A stretch of DNA of 64,000 nucleotides from Mycobacterium adipatum. GTDB taxonomy: Bacteria > Actinomycetota > Actinomycetes > Mycobacteriales > Mycobacteriaceae. The DNA lies in NCBI RefSeq assembly GCF_001644575.1, contig NZ_CP015597.1, forward strand, positions 1 through 64,000, read 5' to 3'. Both the position numbers and the translations under genes were made by a program. The notes beneath the pieces were generated by a model. That model did not search any database and had not been told where the DNA came from. It worked only from the letters and a program-made list of their open reading frames with translations. Below are positions 16,640-25,577 of this stretch, piece by piece; position 1 is the first letter of the stretch; every line of letters starts with the position of its first letter.

Positions 16640-17333
16640 CCGCCCCCGATCCCGAAGTCATACGGGGCAGGCAGCTTCTGCGACCCCGCAGCTCTACTCC
16701 GGTGCTCTTGCGCCGGCAGTTGCGACCCGACAACGGCACGGCTGCGCTGTCGCGTTATGGCGACGATGTGTGGCGGTTGGATCAGGGCATCTTCGAGGAG
16801 AACGCGAAGAGCATCACCGTCAACTTCACCTCGCTGCCATCACCGTGGCGAGACACCGCGAAACGGTACCTGTGGGTCCTGATCAACGCCGAACCCCCCG
16901 CGCAGCTGCGGCGAATGAGGCCCGCCCGACTCTCACTGCAGGGGATCAGGATGCTGTGGTTTCCGCTGAGGAAATTCTTTCAGTGGCTGCATGCCCACCG
17001 CGTCACCTCGCTGAGCGCGGTGTCACCCGACTTACTCGATGGCTACCTGGCATTCCTCACCGGAAGTGGCGACCCGCTCACGCAGGTCTATAGCTGTATC
17101 GGCGAGGTTCGGCGCCTGTGGGGGTACCGCATGGTGCTACCGGAGGCGATGCGGCTACCTGAGACACCGCCCTGGGACGGCGACTGCACCGGAGTGCTGC
17201 TCGGCAAAGTCCGCCCAAGCGCGGAAAACCGCACCCCACGCATCGACGAGCACACCATGCAACCGCTGCTGCTGTGGGCGCTGCGCTTCGTCGAAGAATT
17301 CGCCGACGACATCATCACCGCCCAGCACGAACG
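16636..17333 (+). pseudogene. Third recombinase-trio gene, 5' part (interrupted by IS)
   Basis: ATG at 16636 overlaps the end of the second gene. The 5' part codes for the DNA-binding arm and core-binding region, with LWFPLRKFFQWLHAHRVTSL and VSPDLLDGYLAFLTGSG, and runs in frame to FVEEFADDIITAQHER where the IS3-family element begins at about 17334. The native frame resumes after the element at 18597. The uninterrupted product would be roughly 710 residues. The IS splits the gene before its catalytic domain, so the third recombinase should be inactive unless the IS is lost. Confidence 0.75.
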
Positions 17334-17357
17334 GGTCTGCTGCACGATCAGGTGACA
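17334..17357. repeat. Terminal inverted repeat of the IS3 element, left
   Basis: 24 bp, inverted partner at 18573-18596 with two mismatches in the centre (TC against GT). It contains AGGTGACA at its inner end. Confidence 0.7.
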
Positions 17358-17364
17358 GTTTCGG

Positions 17365-18186
17365 TCACGCGGCCTGACTGGCCGGTATGGTCATGATTGC
17401 TTCGAATTCGATCGGGGTCAACCGGCCGAGGCCGGCCTGGCGTCGGCGCCGATGGTAGGTCCGTTCGATCCAGGTGACGATCGCGATCCGCAGCTCCTCG
17501 CGGGTGTCCCAGCGGCGACGATCGAGCACGTTCTTCTGCAGCAGGCTAAAGAAGCTCTCCATGGCCGCGTTGTCGCCGGCTGCGCCGACACGGCCCATCG
17601 ATCCGACCATCTCGAAGCGGCCCAGAGCATGCACGAATCTCCTTGACCTGAACTGAGATCCGCGATCGCTATGGACAATGCACCCGGCCACTTCACCGCG
17701 GCGTGCCACCGCGTTGCTCAAGGCTGTGGTCGCTAACCGGGACTTCATTCGGGAGTCGATCGAGTACCCGACGATGCGGTTGGAGTACACGTCCTTTATC
17801 GCACACAGATAGAGCTTGCCTTCACCGGTGCGGTGCTCGGTGATATCGCTGAGCCACAACTGATTTGGACCGCCAGCGGTGAAGTCACGCTCGACAAGAT
17901 CATCGTGCACGGGCGGACCGACCTTGCCGTTCTTGCCGCGTTTCTTACCGAACACGCTCCACAATCGATTCTGCGAGCAGATCCGCCAGGCAGTGCGCTC
18001 AGCCATCGGCTCGCCGACATCGCGAGCCTCTTCGACCAGGTAGCGGTACCCGAACTCCGGGTCGTCCTTGTGGGCGTCGAACAGGGCGTTGGCGCGGTAA
18101 GCCTCGATCATCTCGGCGTCGGCGATCGGAGTGGCCCGCCAGCGGTAATACGGCTGGCGGGCGAGCTTGAGTACCCGGCACGTCAC
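17365..18186 (-). CDS. IS3-family transposase OrfB (DDE integrase core)
   Basis: 273 residues from the GTG at 18186; the protein is probably made as an OrfAB fusion. A -1 slip at AAAAG (plus-strand 18236-18240) in the end of orfA moves ribosomes into the frame GKRIYPLVSELAADG that leads into this sequence. The catalytic Asp-Asp-Glu are visible: LWLSDITEHRTGEGK, CIVHSDRGSQFRSRRF and DNAAMESFFSLLQKN. The C-terminal RTYHRRRRQAGLGRLTPIEFE is the usual IS3 end. It cuts and joins the element ends during transposition. It appears intact. Confidence 0.9.
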   Translation of the reverse strand: MTCRVLKLARQPYYRWRATPIADAEMIEAYRANALFDAHKDDPEFGYRYLVEEARDVGEPMAERTAWRICSQNRLWSVFGKKRGKNGKVGPPVHDDLVERDFTAGGPNQLWLSDITEHRTGEGKLYLCAIKDVYSNRIVGYSIDSRMKSRLATTALSNAVARRGEVAGCIVHSDRGSQFRSRRFVHALGRFEMVGSMGRVGAAGDNAAMESFFSLLQKNVLDRRRWDTREELRIAIVTWIERTYHRRRRQAGLGRLTPIEFEAIMTIPASQAA

Positions 18187-18218
18187 CGCGACGGGGATCC
18201 CGTCGGCGGCGAGCTCAC

Positions 18219-18527
18219 TTACGAGCGGGTAGATCCTTTTCCCGGCAGATTGGCCTGCGACAGATAGGCCGCCGCGCGGCGCAGGACCTCGTTCTCCTGC
18301 TCCAACAGCCGATTCCGGCGACGCAGCTCCCGCAGCTCAGCCGAATCGCTGGTGCTCTTGCCGGGCTTGGCGCCCTCGTCGATATCGGCTTGGCGCATCC
18401 ACTTGTGCAGCGTCATCGGGTGCACACCGAAATCAGTGGCGATCTGCTCGATCGTCACGCCGTCGTCGCGGTTGCGGGCCACACGGACGACATCGTCGCG
18501 GAACTCACGGGGGTAGGGCCTGGGCAC
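18219..18527 (-). CDS. IS3-family transposase OrfA
   Basis: 102 residues from GTG 18527, chosen for the GGAAGGATGTCA ribosome-binding region; a longer frame starts inside the terminal repeat. It holds an HTH domain (PYPREFRDDVVRVARNRDDG to FGVHPMTLHKWMRQADI) and a leucine-zipper helix (LRELRRRNRLLEQENEVLRR). This is the regulator/DNA-binding half that recognises the element ends. The frame ends shortly after the AAAAG slippery site, consistent with programmed -1 frameshifting to OrfAB. Confidence 0.88.
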   Translation of the reverse strand: MPRPYPREFRDDVVRVARNRDDGVTIEQIATDFGVHPMTLHKWMRQADIDEGAKPGKSTSDSAELRELRRRNRLLEQENEVLRRAAAYLSQANLPGKGSTRS

Positions 18528-18572
18528 ACTGACATCCTTCCAGCTCACCCGCCCCGGGCAAGCCAACTCAGA

Positions 18573-18596
18573 TGTCACCTACTCGTGCAGCAGACC
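18573..18596. repeat. Terminal inverted repeat of the IS3 element, right
   Basis: Inverse of 17334-17357 with two mismatches; outer end GCAGACC. The recombinase coding frame resumes directly after it. Confidence 0.7.
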
Positions 18597-20039
18597 CAAC
18601 TCCTCTCCCTGCACGCCCGCGGGGTCAAAGCGACCCGCGGACGGACAAGGCAGGAGCCACGGCTGCCCGCCGGAGGTCCCATCCAAATAGTGGCCGATTA
18701 TGCGCAATCGCTTCGCGACAGCGATGCTCTGATGCCTGGCCGTGTCACGAAGACAGGTGAGCGTGTCATCGACTTCGCCCATGTCGGCCGCATAATCGGC
18801 ATTCCCCTTCTAGCCAAAGCCTCCTACACGCAAGCCCAGGCGGTGCTGCTCCGATCCGGGCTGCCCATCGACGACGACGCATACCTGTCCACCCCGATCA
18901 CCGCCACCATCGGTACGCGGCCCTGGCACCCAGGACCCGTCGCCTATCGACGCACGTGGCAACTCGTGCGTCACCTGCACACCGCTTGCCTTATCCTGGT
19001 CGCGTACCTCTCCGGTGCGCGGCCGGCAGAGGTCCTGAATCTGCAGCGCGGCTGCATCACGCGGGATGAGGCCACTGACTTGTACCTGATGTCTGGCGGT
19101 TATTTCAAGAATGCCGTCAACCAGGACGGTGCCAAAGAACCCGAAGGTTTGCAGCGGCGCGACCCCTGGGTAGTCGTTGCGCCGGTCGCTCAGGCCGTGG
19201 CTGTGCTGGAACGGCTGCACAACGAGCAGCTGCTATTCACCCATCGCACGGACCCCACGCGCACCTACGTCACCCGCCGTGCGGGAGGAGCCGCACGCAG
19301 CAGCCAAGTGGTCACCGACGACATCCACCGGTTCATCACCTACGTCAACCAGCTGTGTGCGCATCATCACGTCGAACTCATCCCATCCGATTCCCATGGT
19401 GCACTGACGATCACGCGGTTCCGCCGCACACTCGCGTGGTTCATCCGACGCCGACCACGCGGCCTGGTCGCCGGGTCCATCCAATACGGCCACGTACACA
19501 CCCGAATGATCCAGGGCTACGCCGGCGCCTACGACTCTGGTTTTCCCGACGAACTCGCCTTCGAAGAGTTCCTCAGTCGTTTGGAGCAGTTCGCCGACGA
19601 CGAACACGCGCTTCACACCGGAGAACACGTCTCCGGACCCGCAGCGCAGACCTACCGAAACCGCATCCGCGCCGGCAACGATCGATTCGCCGGACACGTC
19701 GTGACCACCACACGCCAAGCCAGAGACCTGCTGGCCAACCCAAGCCTGCAGATTCACCACGGCGAGGCAATGACCTGCGTCTTCGACGCAACAAAGGCGG
19801 CCTGCCAACTGCAAGGACATCGCGACGACCCGATGGTCACACCCGACATTGACGACTGCCAGCCCAACTGCCGCAACCTCGCACGCACTGACCGCGACAT
19901 AATCGCGGTCCGCCGCTACCGCACTCGGCTTGCCGACACCGTGAAAGATACTGCCGCCCCACCCATCCGACACCAACGTGAACTCCAGGAACTCGAACGC
20001 ATCGACGCTCTCATCAAGGACCACGATGAACACTGCTGA
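18597..20039 (+). pseudogene. Third recombinase-trio gene, 3' part with catalytic domain
   Basis: Native coding resumes with QLLSLHARGVKATRG and runs to the stop at 20039. Catalytic boxes are present: LSGARPAEVLNL (box I Arg), ITRFRRTLAWFIRRRP in place of His-x-x-Arg, IQYGHVHTRMIQGYAGAY for the late His/Tyr region. A C-terminal tail has CVFDATKAACQLQGH and CQPNCRNLARTDRD, Cys/His-rich as in the large recombinases of such trios. Without a start of its own it is a disrupted remainder, though a complete catalytic domain could still be read if translation began internally. Confidence 0.75.
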
Positions 20040-20235
20040 AACCGACCCCGTACGCACCAAGATCCTTGCTGCCATGGATCGACTCCTCGAAGGCAAACCG
20101 TTGCGCTCCAGCGGACGCCTCAACGTCTCACAGCTCGCCATCGAGGCCGACGTGCCGCGATGGCATCTCACTCACCAACACGTGGATCTCAAGGAGATGT
20201 TTCAAGAGCGCAGGATCAATAGTGTTCAGCGGTAA
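20026..20235 (+). CDS. Small trio-associated protein (TnpC/DUF6262-like), possibly truncated
   Basis: 69 residues starting at ATG 20026, overlapping the recombinase stop. It has a short HTH-like region (GRLNVSQLAIEADVPRWHLT) and ends soon after EMFQERRINSVQR. Tn554-type modules end with a small accessory protein of about 120 residues with this sort of N-terminus, so this copy may lack its C-terminal coiled coil because the right end of the module has been lost or rearranged. The following DNA changes character at about 20240. Confidence 0.55.
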   Translation: MNTAETDPVRTKILAAMDRLLEGKPLRSSGRLNVSQLAIEADVPRWHLTHQHVDLKEMFQERRINSVQR

Positions 20236-20323
20236 CCGATTCGGCAACTGATCGTGCAACCGGGCACACAGCGTGTCGGTCGCGGATCTGATCCTCGGTC
20301 ATGCGTGGTGCTCCGGTCTGGGG

Positions 20324-20653
20324 TTAGGTCGCGTCCCACGCATGACACAGACTCCAGTACTCACCCTCGATGGAAATCAACTCCTCGTGTGTCCCGGATT
20401 CGACGATCCGGCCCGCTCGCAGAACGATAATCGCGTCCGCGTCTCGGACTCGTGTGAGGCGATGGGCGATCTCGAATGTCGTACGCCCCTTACGCAATTC
20501 AGTGATCGCGCTTGACAGCGCACGTTCCGAGCGTTGATCGAGGGCTGCCATGGCCTCATCCAAAATGAGCACTTTTGGCCGTGATAGCAACGTCCGAGCA
20601 ATCGATATCAGCTGCTGTTGAGCTGCAGTCAAGATGCACGTATCGTGACCCAC
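20324..20653 (-). pseudogene. ABC-transporter ATPase, C-terminal fragment
   Basis: About 105 residues matching the second half of an ABC exporter ATPase: a degenerate signature (TAAQQQLISIARTLLSRP), the Walker B strand VLILDEAMAALD, the switch-His strand EIAHRLTRVRDADAII and a D-loop end. The Walker A half and membrane domain are missing upstream, so this is a relic. The signature Ser-Gly-Gly is replaced by Thr-Ala-Ala. It lies just beyond the recombinase module's right edge. Confidence 0.75.
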
Positions 20654-20927
20654 AAGGGTGTCGTATCCATCGGGGAATGATTGAACGAAGGTATCAACCG
20701 AAGTCGCCTCCGCGACTGCGACCGGAACATCCGCCGTGAACTCGAACAGCTAGGAAACGCATGTGCAGACCGCTACGTGTTCAGCAGAGTCCTAACCAGC
20801 CTTTTTCACATGCATTGCAATCGACTCTTTGTGGCCGACCCCGTTGGCGACGAGCTCATTGCATATTCCGTACTGCGCCGCCAAAGACAAAGTGAGCATG
20901 CTATTAATCAAGCACTCGAAGACGTTA

Positions 20928-21197
20928 TCAAGTGATGTTTGGAGAGGGTAGCCACTTCGCATCGAAATCTGGATGCTCGATATAAACTTTCGCAAGCTCT
21001 AGTGCTGCCCTGGAGGGCGCACCATCTCTTTTAGCGCTTGTCTGCCAACTTTGAGCGTGGAGTTCCTGCAATATGTACCGTTTGAATGCAGCCTCGCGTA
21101 AAGCTCGACTCTCGAAGGGATCGTTTACCATCCTCGCCCGGGCATTACGCTCGTCTTCGGATACTCTCGTTTCAAGGAATTTGAAGATGTTCACCAT
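20928..21197 (-). CDS. Hypothetical protein in an AT-richer patch
   Basis: 89 residues from ATG 21197, which has AGGGG upstream. The sequence is helical and charged (FLETRVSEDERNARARMVN, REAAFKRYILQELHAQSW) with no recognised domain. The DNA from about 20,700 to 21,250 is visibly more AT-rich than its surroundings, suggesting a different origin. It could be a complete small gene or a fragment. Confidence 0.4.
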   Translation of the reverse strand: MVNIFKFLETRVSEDERNARARMVNDPFESRALREAAFKRYILQELHAQSWQTSAKRDGAPSRAALELAKVYIEHPDFDAKWLPSPNIT

Positions 21198-21278
21198 AGC
21201 CCCTATCAAATATTTGGCCAATTTGTTCGCGTACCTAAATCGCAGTTAGCGCAGTGTGGCGGCGCGCTGTCTTTGTGG

Positions 21279-22024
21279 CTAGACGGCTGAGCGCCCTCCG
21301 TCGGCTGCGATGACGGCTCCGTGGATCAAGTTCGCTTCCGAACTCGACACGAAAGCGATCACGCGGGCTATTTCGTCAGCAGTCGCATTTCGCCTGGCCA
21401 GCGCCTCCCCGGCAAGCCTAGACAAAGTACTTGCGTCGTACATCGCTTTAGTTCCTTCTGTCAGGGTGAGGCCAGGGGCTACTGCATTGACGCGAATTCC
21501 CTGGGGTCCGAGCTCTGCGGCCCAGCATCTCGTGAGGGTATTAAGCGCCGCCTTAGTTGCCGAATAGATAGCGGATCCAGCTACGCCTCGCGAGCCCGCC
21601 ATGCTACTTACGTTTACTATGCAGCCTTGACCGCGTTCCGCCATCTTGGGGATAATTTAGAAACGAGGAAGAAAGGCACCTTCACATTTAGAGCGAATGA
21701 GTAATCAAAAATCTCTTCAGACATTGTCGAGGTGCCGCCGCCGATGCCGAAACCGGCGTTGTTAACAAGCAGGTCGATCCGATCTGAGCACGCATAAGAC
21801 GAATCAACCAAAGCTTGGCAGCTGGACTCATTAGAAAGGGTGGTCTGAAGGAACGTCGCGGCTCCACCCAATCTCCGCAATTCGGATTCTAGCTCTGCGC
21901 CACGTGCCGCATTGCGTCCCGTAAATAACACGTCGTACCCACGCATCTTCAGCACGCGGCAGGTCGCCTTTCCGATACCGTTCGTGGCGCCAGTCACGAG
22001 CGCAACCGGAGTGCTATCAGCCAT
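21279..22024 (-). pseudogene. Short-chain dehydrogenase/reductase, frameshifted
   Basis: The N-terminal frame from ATG 22024 shows the Rossmann motif TGATNGIG and NNAGFG; after FFLVSKL the frame is lost. The rest (GCIVNVSSMAG, the catalytic YSATK, then RVNAVAPGLTLTEGT and a DGG end) is in a second frame. The shift lies near 21645-21655 in a CCCC run. Apart from this one base the enzyme looks complete (about 248 residues), with Ser, Tyr and Lys in place, so it may be a recent pseudogene or a base-calling error. Substrate unknown; NAD(P)-dependent oxidoreduction of an alcohol or ketone is the family activity. Confidence 0.7.
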
Positions 22025-22197
22025 ATTTCCAGGATACCCAGGAAATGATGAGGCCTGACTACTGACCATTTGATGTAAGCCGCGCTCACTGGCGCGACGA
22101 CGTGCCGCCGAAACATGCTGGCAATGGGGGCTTTTAGAAACCACGGCAGTCTATGGTGGTGTTGCTGTGATGCACCGTGCATCACAGCGGTATTAAG

Positions 22198-22599
22198 TTA
22201 CGGCGTTCCGTAGTGGCCCTTGCAAAGAAGTGGGGTGCCGGTGGGGCTCAGGAAGGCCCGTTTGAGATCGGCGATCGACCACCTGAGTAAGTGGGATAGT
22301 GGGACGAGCGCCAGCAGGCTTAGCGTCGGATCCGGTGCTGCGGCCACCGGGCCGTGGCCTCTACGGGTGAGTGTTCGGTATCCGCGCACAATGTCACTGA
22401 GCTGGTAGCCCGCGGCGAGATCATTGGTGGTGTGGGGCAATTCGAGGAACGGCAGATCCAGGTCCTCACGTATGTCGTCGGCGAAGATTCTATCGCCGGT
22501 AAAAGGTGTTGCTTCTCGATCTAAAGCGACCGGCCGGCGACCCCCATGACCTATTGCGTGCCGCTGGTGTGCTCGCCAGTGCTGCCAACGCCGTGGCAT
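22198..22599 (-). pseudogene. Possible C-terminal half of an Imm61-like immunity protein
   Basis: The likely genuine part runs from about residue 35 (TGDRIFADDIREDLDLPFLE) through LAAGYQLSDIVRGYRTL to LVPLSHLLRWSIADLKRAFL and GTPLLCKGHYGTP. This reads as the end of a protein whose start is missing, and resembles what should follow the truncated Imm61-like gene at 13006-13263, but in the opposite orientation. The family assignment is from memory of the general pattern and is tentative. The first 30 residues of the open frame look like non-coding translation. Confidence 0.4.
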
Positions 22600-22928
22600 T
22601 CGGATCGACGCTGCGGCGGCGCATCGTCACGCCCCTCGCCCGACCGGCGCACCGCGACGCCGACCTATCCTGCATCTCCCACGCCAATGGCCGTAGGTAC
22701 AGAACTGGCCCGCATTGTGGCGCAAATCCATCAATCACAGTCCACCAGCCGCCACCACGCCCGCCGAGCAGGCGCTACCGAAGAATTCAGGGAGGCCTCG
22801 AAACCGGCAACTACACCCAAACCGCCCGCCGGAAGCACCGTGAGGATCAAACCACCCAGGTCAGTCCCGGATCGGGGTTTAACTCCAGCCATCTTCGTGT
22901 AACCGGCAGTAGCCAAAGCTGAGAGTGA
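22600..22928. other. Non-coding stretch
   Basis: No convincing gene, repeat or regulatory site was seen here; open frames in it are Pro/Arg/Thr-rich shadows. Confidence 0.4.
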
Positions 22929-23855
22929 CTAGCTACAAAGCGCGTTCGGCGAGCAGGTGGGGGCAGGGATGCCGTCGACGTTGATGCCGACCATTGCCTC
23001 GCCGAGTCCGCGCGACACCTTGGCCAGCACATCGGGATCGTCGTAGAGCGTGGTGGCCTTGACGATCGCCGCTGCCCGCTCGGCGGGGATACCGGACTTG
23101 AAGATCCCCGACCCGACGAACATGCCTTTAGCGGCGAGCTGCATCATCATCGCCGCATCCGCCGGAGTCGCGATACCACCGGCGGTGAACATTGTCACCG
23201 GCAACTTGCCGGCCCGAGCCACCTCGGCCACCATCTCATAGGGAGCCTGCAGTTCCTTGGCTGCCAAGTACAGATCGTCCTCGCTCAGCGAGGTCAGCCG
23301 ACGGATCTCGCCGCCGATCTTTCGCATGTGCGTGGTCGCTTTGGAGACGTCACCGGTGCCGGCCTCACCCTTGGACCGGATCATCGCCGCACCCTCGGTC
23401 AGCCGCCGCAGCGCCTCACCCAGATTGGTGGCACCACAGACGAACGGCACCGTAAAACGCTACTTGTCAATGTGATTGGCGTAGTCCGCCGGGGTCAGCA
23501 CCTCGGACACATCGATATAGCCGACACCTAGGCTCTGCAGGATCTGCGCCTCGCCAAAATGCCCATCCGGGCCTTGGCCATCACCGGAATCGTCATCGCG
23601 GAGATGATGCCCTCGATCATGTCGGGGTCACTCGTTCGCGACACCCCGCCCTGGGCGCGGATGTCGGCGGGCACCCGCTCCAGGGCCATCACCGCGACCC
23701 CACCGGCGGCTTCGGCGATGCGCGCCTGCTCCGGGGGTGACGCCGTCCATGATGACGCCGCCCTTGAGCGTTTCTGCCATGCCGCGCTTGACGCGGGAGG
23801 AGCCCACCGCAGGGGGACTCTCACTGGCAGCGGAACCTACTGTGCGACTGGTCAT
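22929..23855 (-). pseudogene. pdxS: Pyridoxal 5'-phosphate synthase subunit PdxS, broken
   Basis: Fragments in three frames rebuild a Pdx[21 protein letters not shown], then [20 protein letters not shown] and a catalytic-Lys KARMG region, then [20 protein letters not shown], and finally [16 protein letters not shown] with [11 protein letters not shown]. The start at 23855 overlaps the ald stop (ATGA). An extra C in a CCCCC run near 23740, a missing base near 23565, a TAG in place of Trp near 23460 and another C-run shift near 22965 break it. PdxS with PdxT makes PLP; no pdxT is nearby. Frames being compensating, the overall length still equals a full gene. Confidence 0.8.
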
Positions 23856-24946
23856 TCTGCTTGTGCAAGATCCCGGAAAGCGCCGGCGACGCCGGCGTGG
23901 ACGATCGCTCCGTCGCGGGTGTTGACACCGAGGGCTAGCGCCGGGTCGTCGGCGATGGCCTGCCTGGGGCTCTTGTTGGCCAGCTGACGCACATAAGGCA
24001 GCGTCGCATTAGTCAGCGCGCGGGTGGACGTCTGCGGCACGACGCCGGGCATGTTGGCCACGCAGTAGTGCCGCACACCGTCGACGACGAACACCGGGTC
24101 GGCGTACGTGGTCGGATGTGAGGTCTCAAACGCGCCACCTTGGTCGATCGCCACGTCGATCAGTAGGGCGCCCGGCGGAAGCAGCGTCAGGTGCTCCTGA
24201 CGTACCACCTTGGGAGCAGCTTTGCCGGGGACCAGAACGGCACCGATCACCACGTCCGCAGTGCCGAGTTCCTGGGCCAGGGTCTCGGGATCGCTGACCA
24301 CGATGCGGGCGCGTCCGTCGAGGATGGTGTGAAGATCGCGGATCCGGGTCGGGGAGGTGTCCAGGACGGTGACCTCGGCCTGCATCCCGAGAGCCAGTAG
24401 CGCGGCCTGGGTGCCGACGACACCTCCGCCGATCACAACAACCCGGCACGGGGCCACACCGGGAGATCCACCGAGTAGCCGCCCGGGGCCGTCATATTCG
24501 GTGGTGAGGTAGGCCGCGGCGGCGTGGGCGGCGAGGCGGCCGGCGATCTCACTCATCGGGGTCAGCAGCGGGAGCCCGGTCTGGTTCTGCACAGTCTCGT
24601 AGGCGATGCCGAGGGTCTTGGCTTTCAGCAGCGCTTCAGTGAGTGGCCGGTCGGCGGCCAGGTGCAGGTAGGTGAACAGTGTGAGATCCTCGCGCAGGTA
24701 ACCGTATTCGGCGGGGATCGGTTCCTTGACCTTGACCAGCAGTTCGGCGTTGCTCCAGGCCTCGGCCTTGTCGACCAGCTTGGCGCCTGCCTGTTCGTAC
24801 TGCTCGTTGCTAAAGCCGGCCAGTACGCCGGCGTCCCGTTCGACGGCGACGGTGTGACCCTCCCGGGTGAGCAGGGACACCCCGGCTGGGGTGATGCCGA
24901 CGCGGGCTTCTTTGGTCTTGATTTCTTTGACGGTGGCGATACGCAT
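23852..24946 (-). CDS. ald: Alanine dehydrogenase
   Basis: 364 residues, full length for the family (about 370). The N-terminus MRIATVKEIKTKEARVGITP carries the substrate-binding Arg; KVKEPIPAEYGYLREDLTLFTYLHLA holds the conserved Lys and His; the NAD-binding Rossmann motif is VVVIGGGVVGTQAA with VLD as the acidic strand end; the late PGVVPQTSTRALTNATLPYV segment is typical. It catalyses reversible NAD-linked deamination of L-alanine to pyruvate and ammonia. ATG 24946 is preceded by AGGAGGAGCAG. It is coupled to the broken pdxS downstream and follows an aldehyde-dehydrogenase remnant, so this was probably once an amino-acid/PLP cluster. Confidence 0.9.
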   Translation of the reverse strand: MRIATVKEIKTKEARVGITPAGVSLLTREGHTVAVERDAGVLAGFSNEQYEQAGAKLVDKAEAWSNAELLVKVKEPIPAEYGYLREDLTLFTYLHLAADRPLTEALLKAKTLGIAYETVQNQTGLPLLTPMSEIAGRLAAHAAAAYLTTEYDGPGRLLGGSPGVAPCRVVVIGGGVVGTQAALLALGMQAEVTVLDTSPTRIRDLHTILDGRARIVVSDPETLAQELGTADVVIGAVLVPGKAAPKVVRQEHLTLLPPGALLIDVAIDQGGAFETSHPTTYADPVFVVDGVRHYCVANMPGVVPQTSTRALTNATLPYVRQLANKSPRQAIADDPALALGVNTRDGAIVHAGVAGAFRDLAQAE

Positions 24947-24970
24947 AGGACTGCTCCTCCTGAAGGGGGG

Positions 24971-25118
24971 CTAGTGGCGGGCAATGTTGTAGAAGCGGAT
25001 TTCTTGGTATTCCTCGATGCCTTCGCGGGCCCATGCAGGATCGCTTGACGCCGCCGAAGGGCGCGGCGGCATTGGACGGGGCACCCCCGGTTGATGCCGA
25101 CCAGGCCGGTCTCCAGTG
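24971..25118 (-). pseudogene. Aldehyde dehydrogenase, C-terminal remnant
   Basis: In shifting frames the minus strand reads TGLVGINRG, then PSNAAAPFGGVKRS, then REGIEEYQEIRFYNIARH and a stop at 24971-24973. This is the conserved end of succinate-semialdehyde-type dehydrogenases. At least two frameshifts are present and the upstream part is cut exactly where the 145-bp repeat begins at about 25118, so the island edge lies inside this gene. Confidence 0.75.
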
Positions 25119-25264
25119 TGGCCAGTAGTTAACGTTCAGCCCAGCGAGTGTGATGTACAGTTCTTCCGGTCGTTTAGGGCGTTGTCATTCAATGGCAATC
25201 ATTCTGATGGTCGTGCCGTGTGTGTTCCCGTTGAATGAATCCACTGATCTGTATCACGTGTTGT
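25118..25264. repeat. Island-flanking direct repeat, left copy
   Basis: About 145 bp nearly identical to 48248-48392, starting GTGGCCAGTAGTTAACGTTC and including TTGTCATTCAATGGCAATC and GATCTGTA. The inner palindromes found in the right copy are damaged here. From 25265 to 25577 no gene or other signal was recognised. Confidence 0.85.
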
Positions 25265-25577
25265 TGGTCCACGGTTACGAGTGTCGAGGGGCACAGTGAT
25301 CATCAGGAGGTCACGTGCCCAGTCGGTATTCTTTCCCAGGCGTTCCATTCGATCACGGAAGGCAGAGGCGAGGACATATCTCGTCACCAGGTGACCGGAA
25401 CAAACGCTAGTCACTTCAAAAGTATTGCGAAAAAGTATGGTTGGCCACTTCGGGTGTTTGGACGGGCAATTTCAACGGATAGGCAAGCAGGGGTAAAGGA
25501 CTATCACCGGCGCTTCACCGGTCGAATGGCTCCGTTCCGGCATGCACTTCAAACACCGGGGCGCCGCCACGCCAGTC

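Larger units (their letters stand above)
17334..18596 (-). mobile_element. IS3-family insertion sequence in the third recombinase gene
   Basis: About 1.26 kb with two overlapping transposase frames on the minus strand (orfA 18219-18527, orfB 17365-18240 region) and a 24-bp imperfect inverted repeat (17334-17357 with 18573-18596, 22 of 24 matching, beginning GGTCTGCTGCACGA). No target duplication is visible at these borders. If the ends are instead the inner TGACA pentamers, the outer 16-bp inverted match would be unexplained, so the exact boundaries need comparison with other copies. The element sits inside, and opposite in direction to, the recombinase gene. Confidence 0.85.

Noticed and set aside
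22506..22922. Plus-strand genes opposite the Imm61-like remnant
   Set aside because: Arg/Pro/Thr-rich frames with no conserved pattern; shadows of GC-rich DNA.
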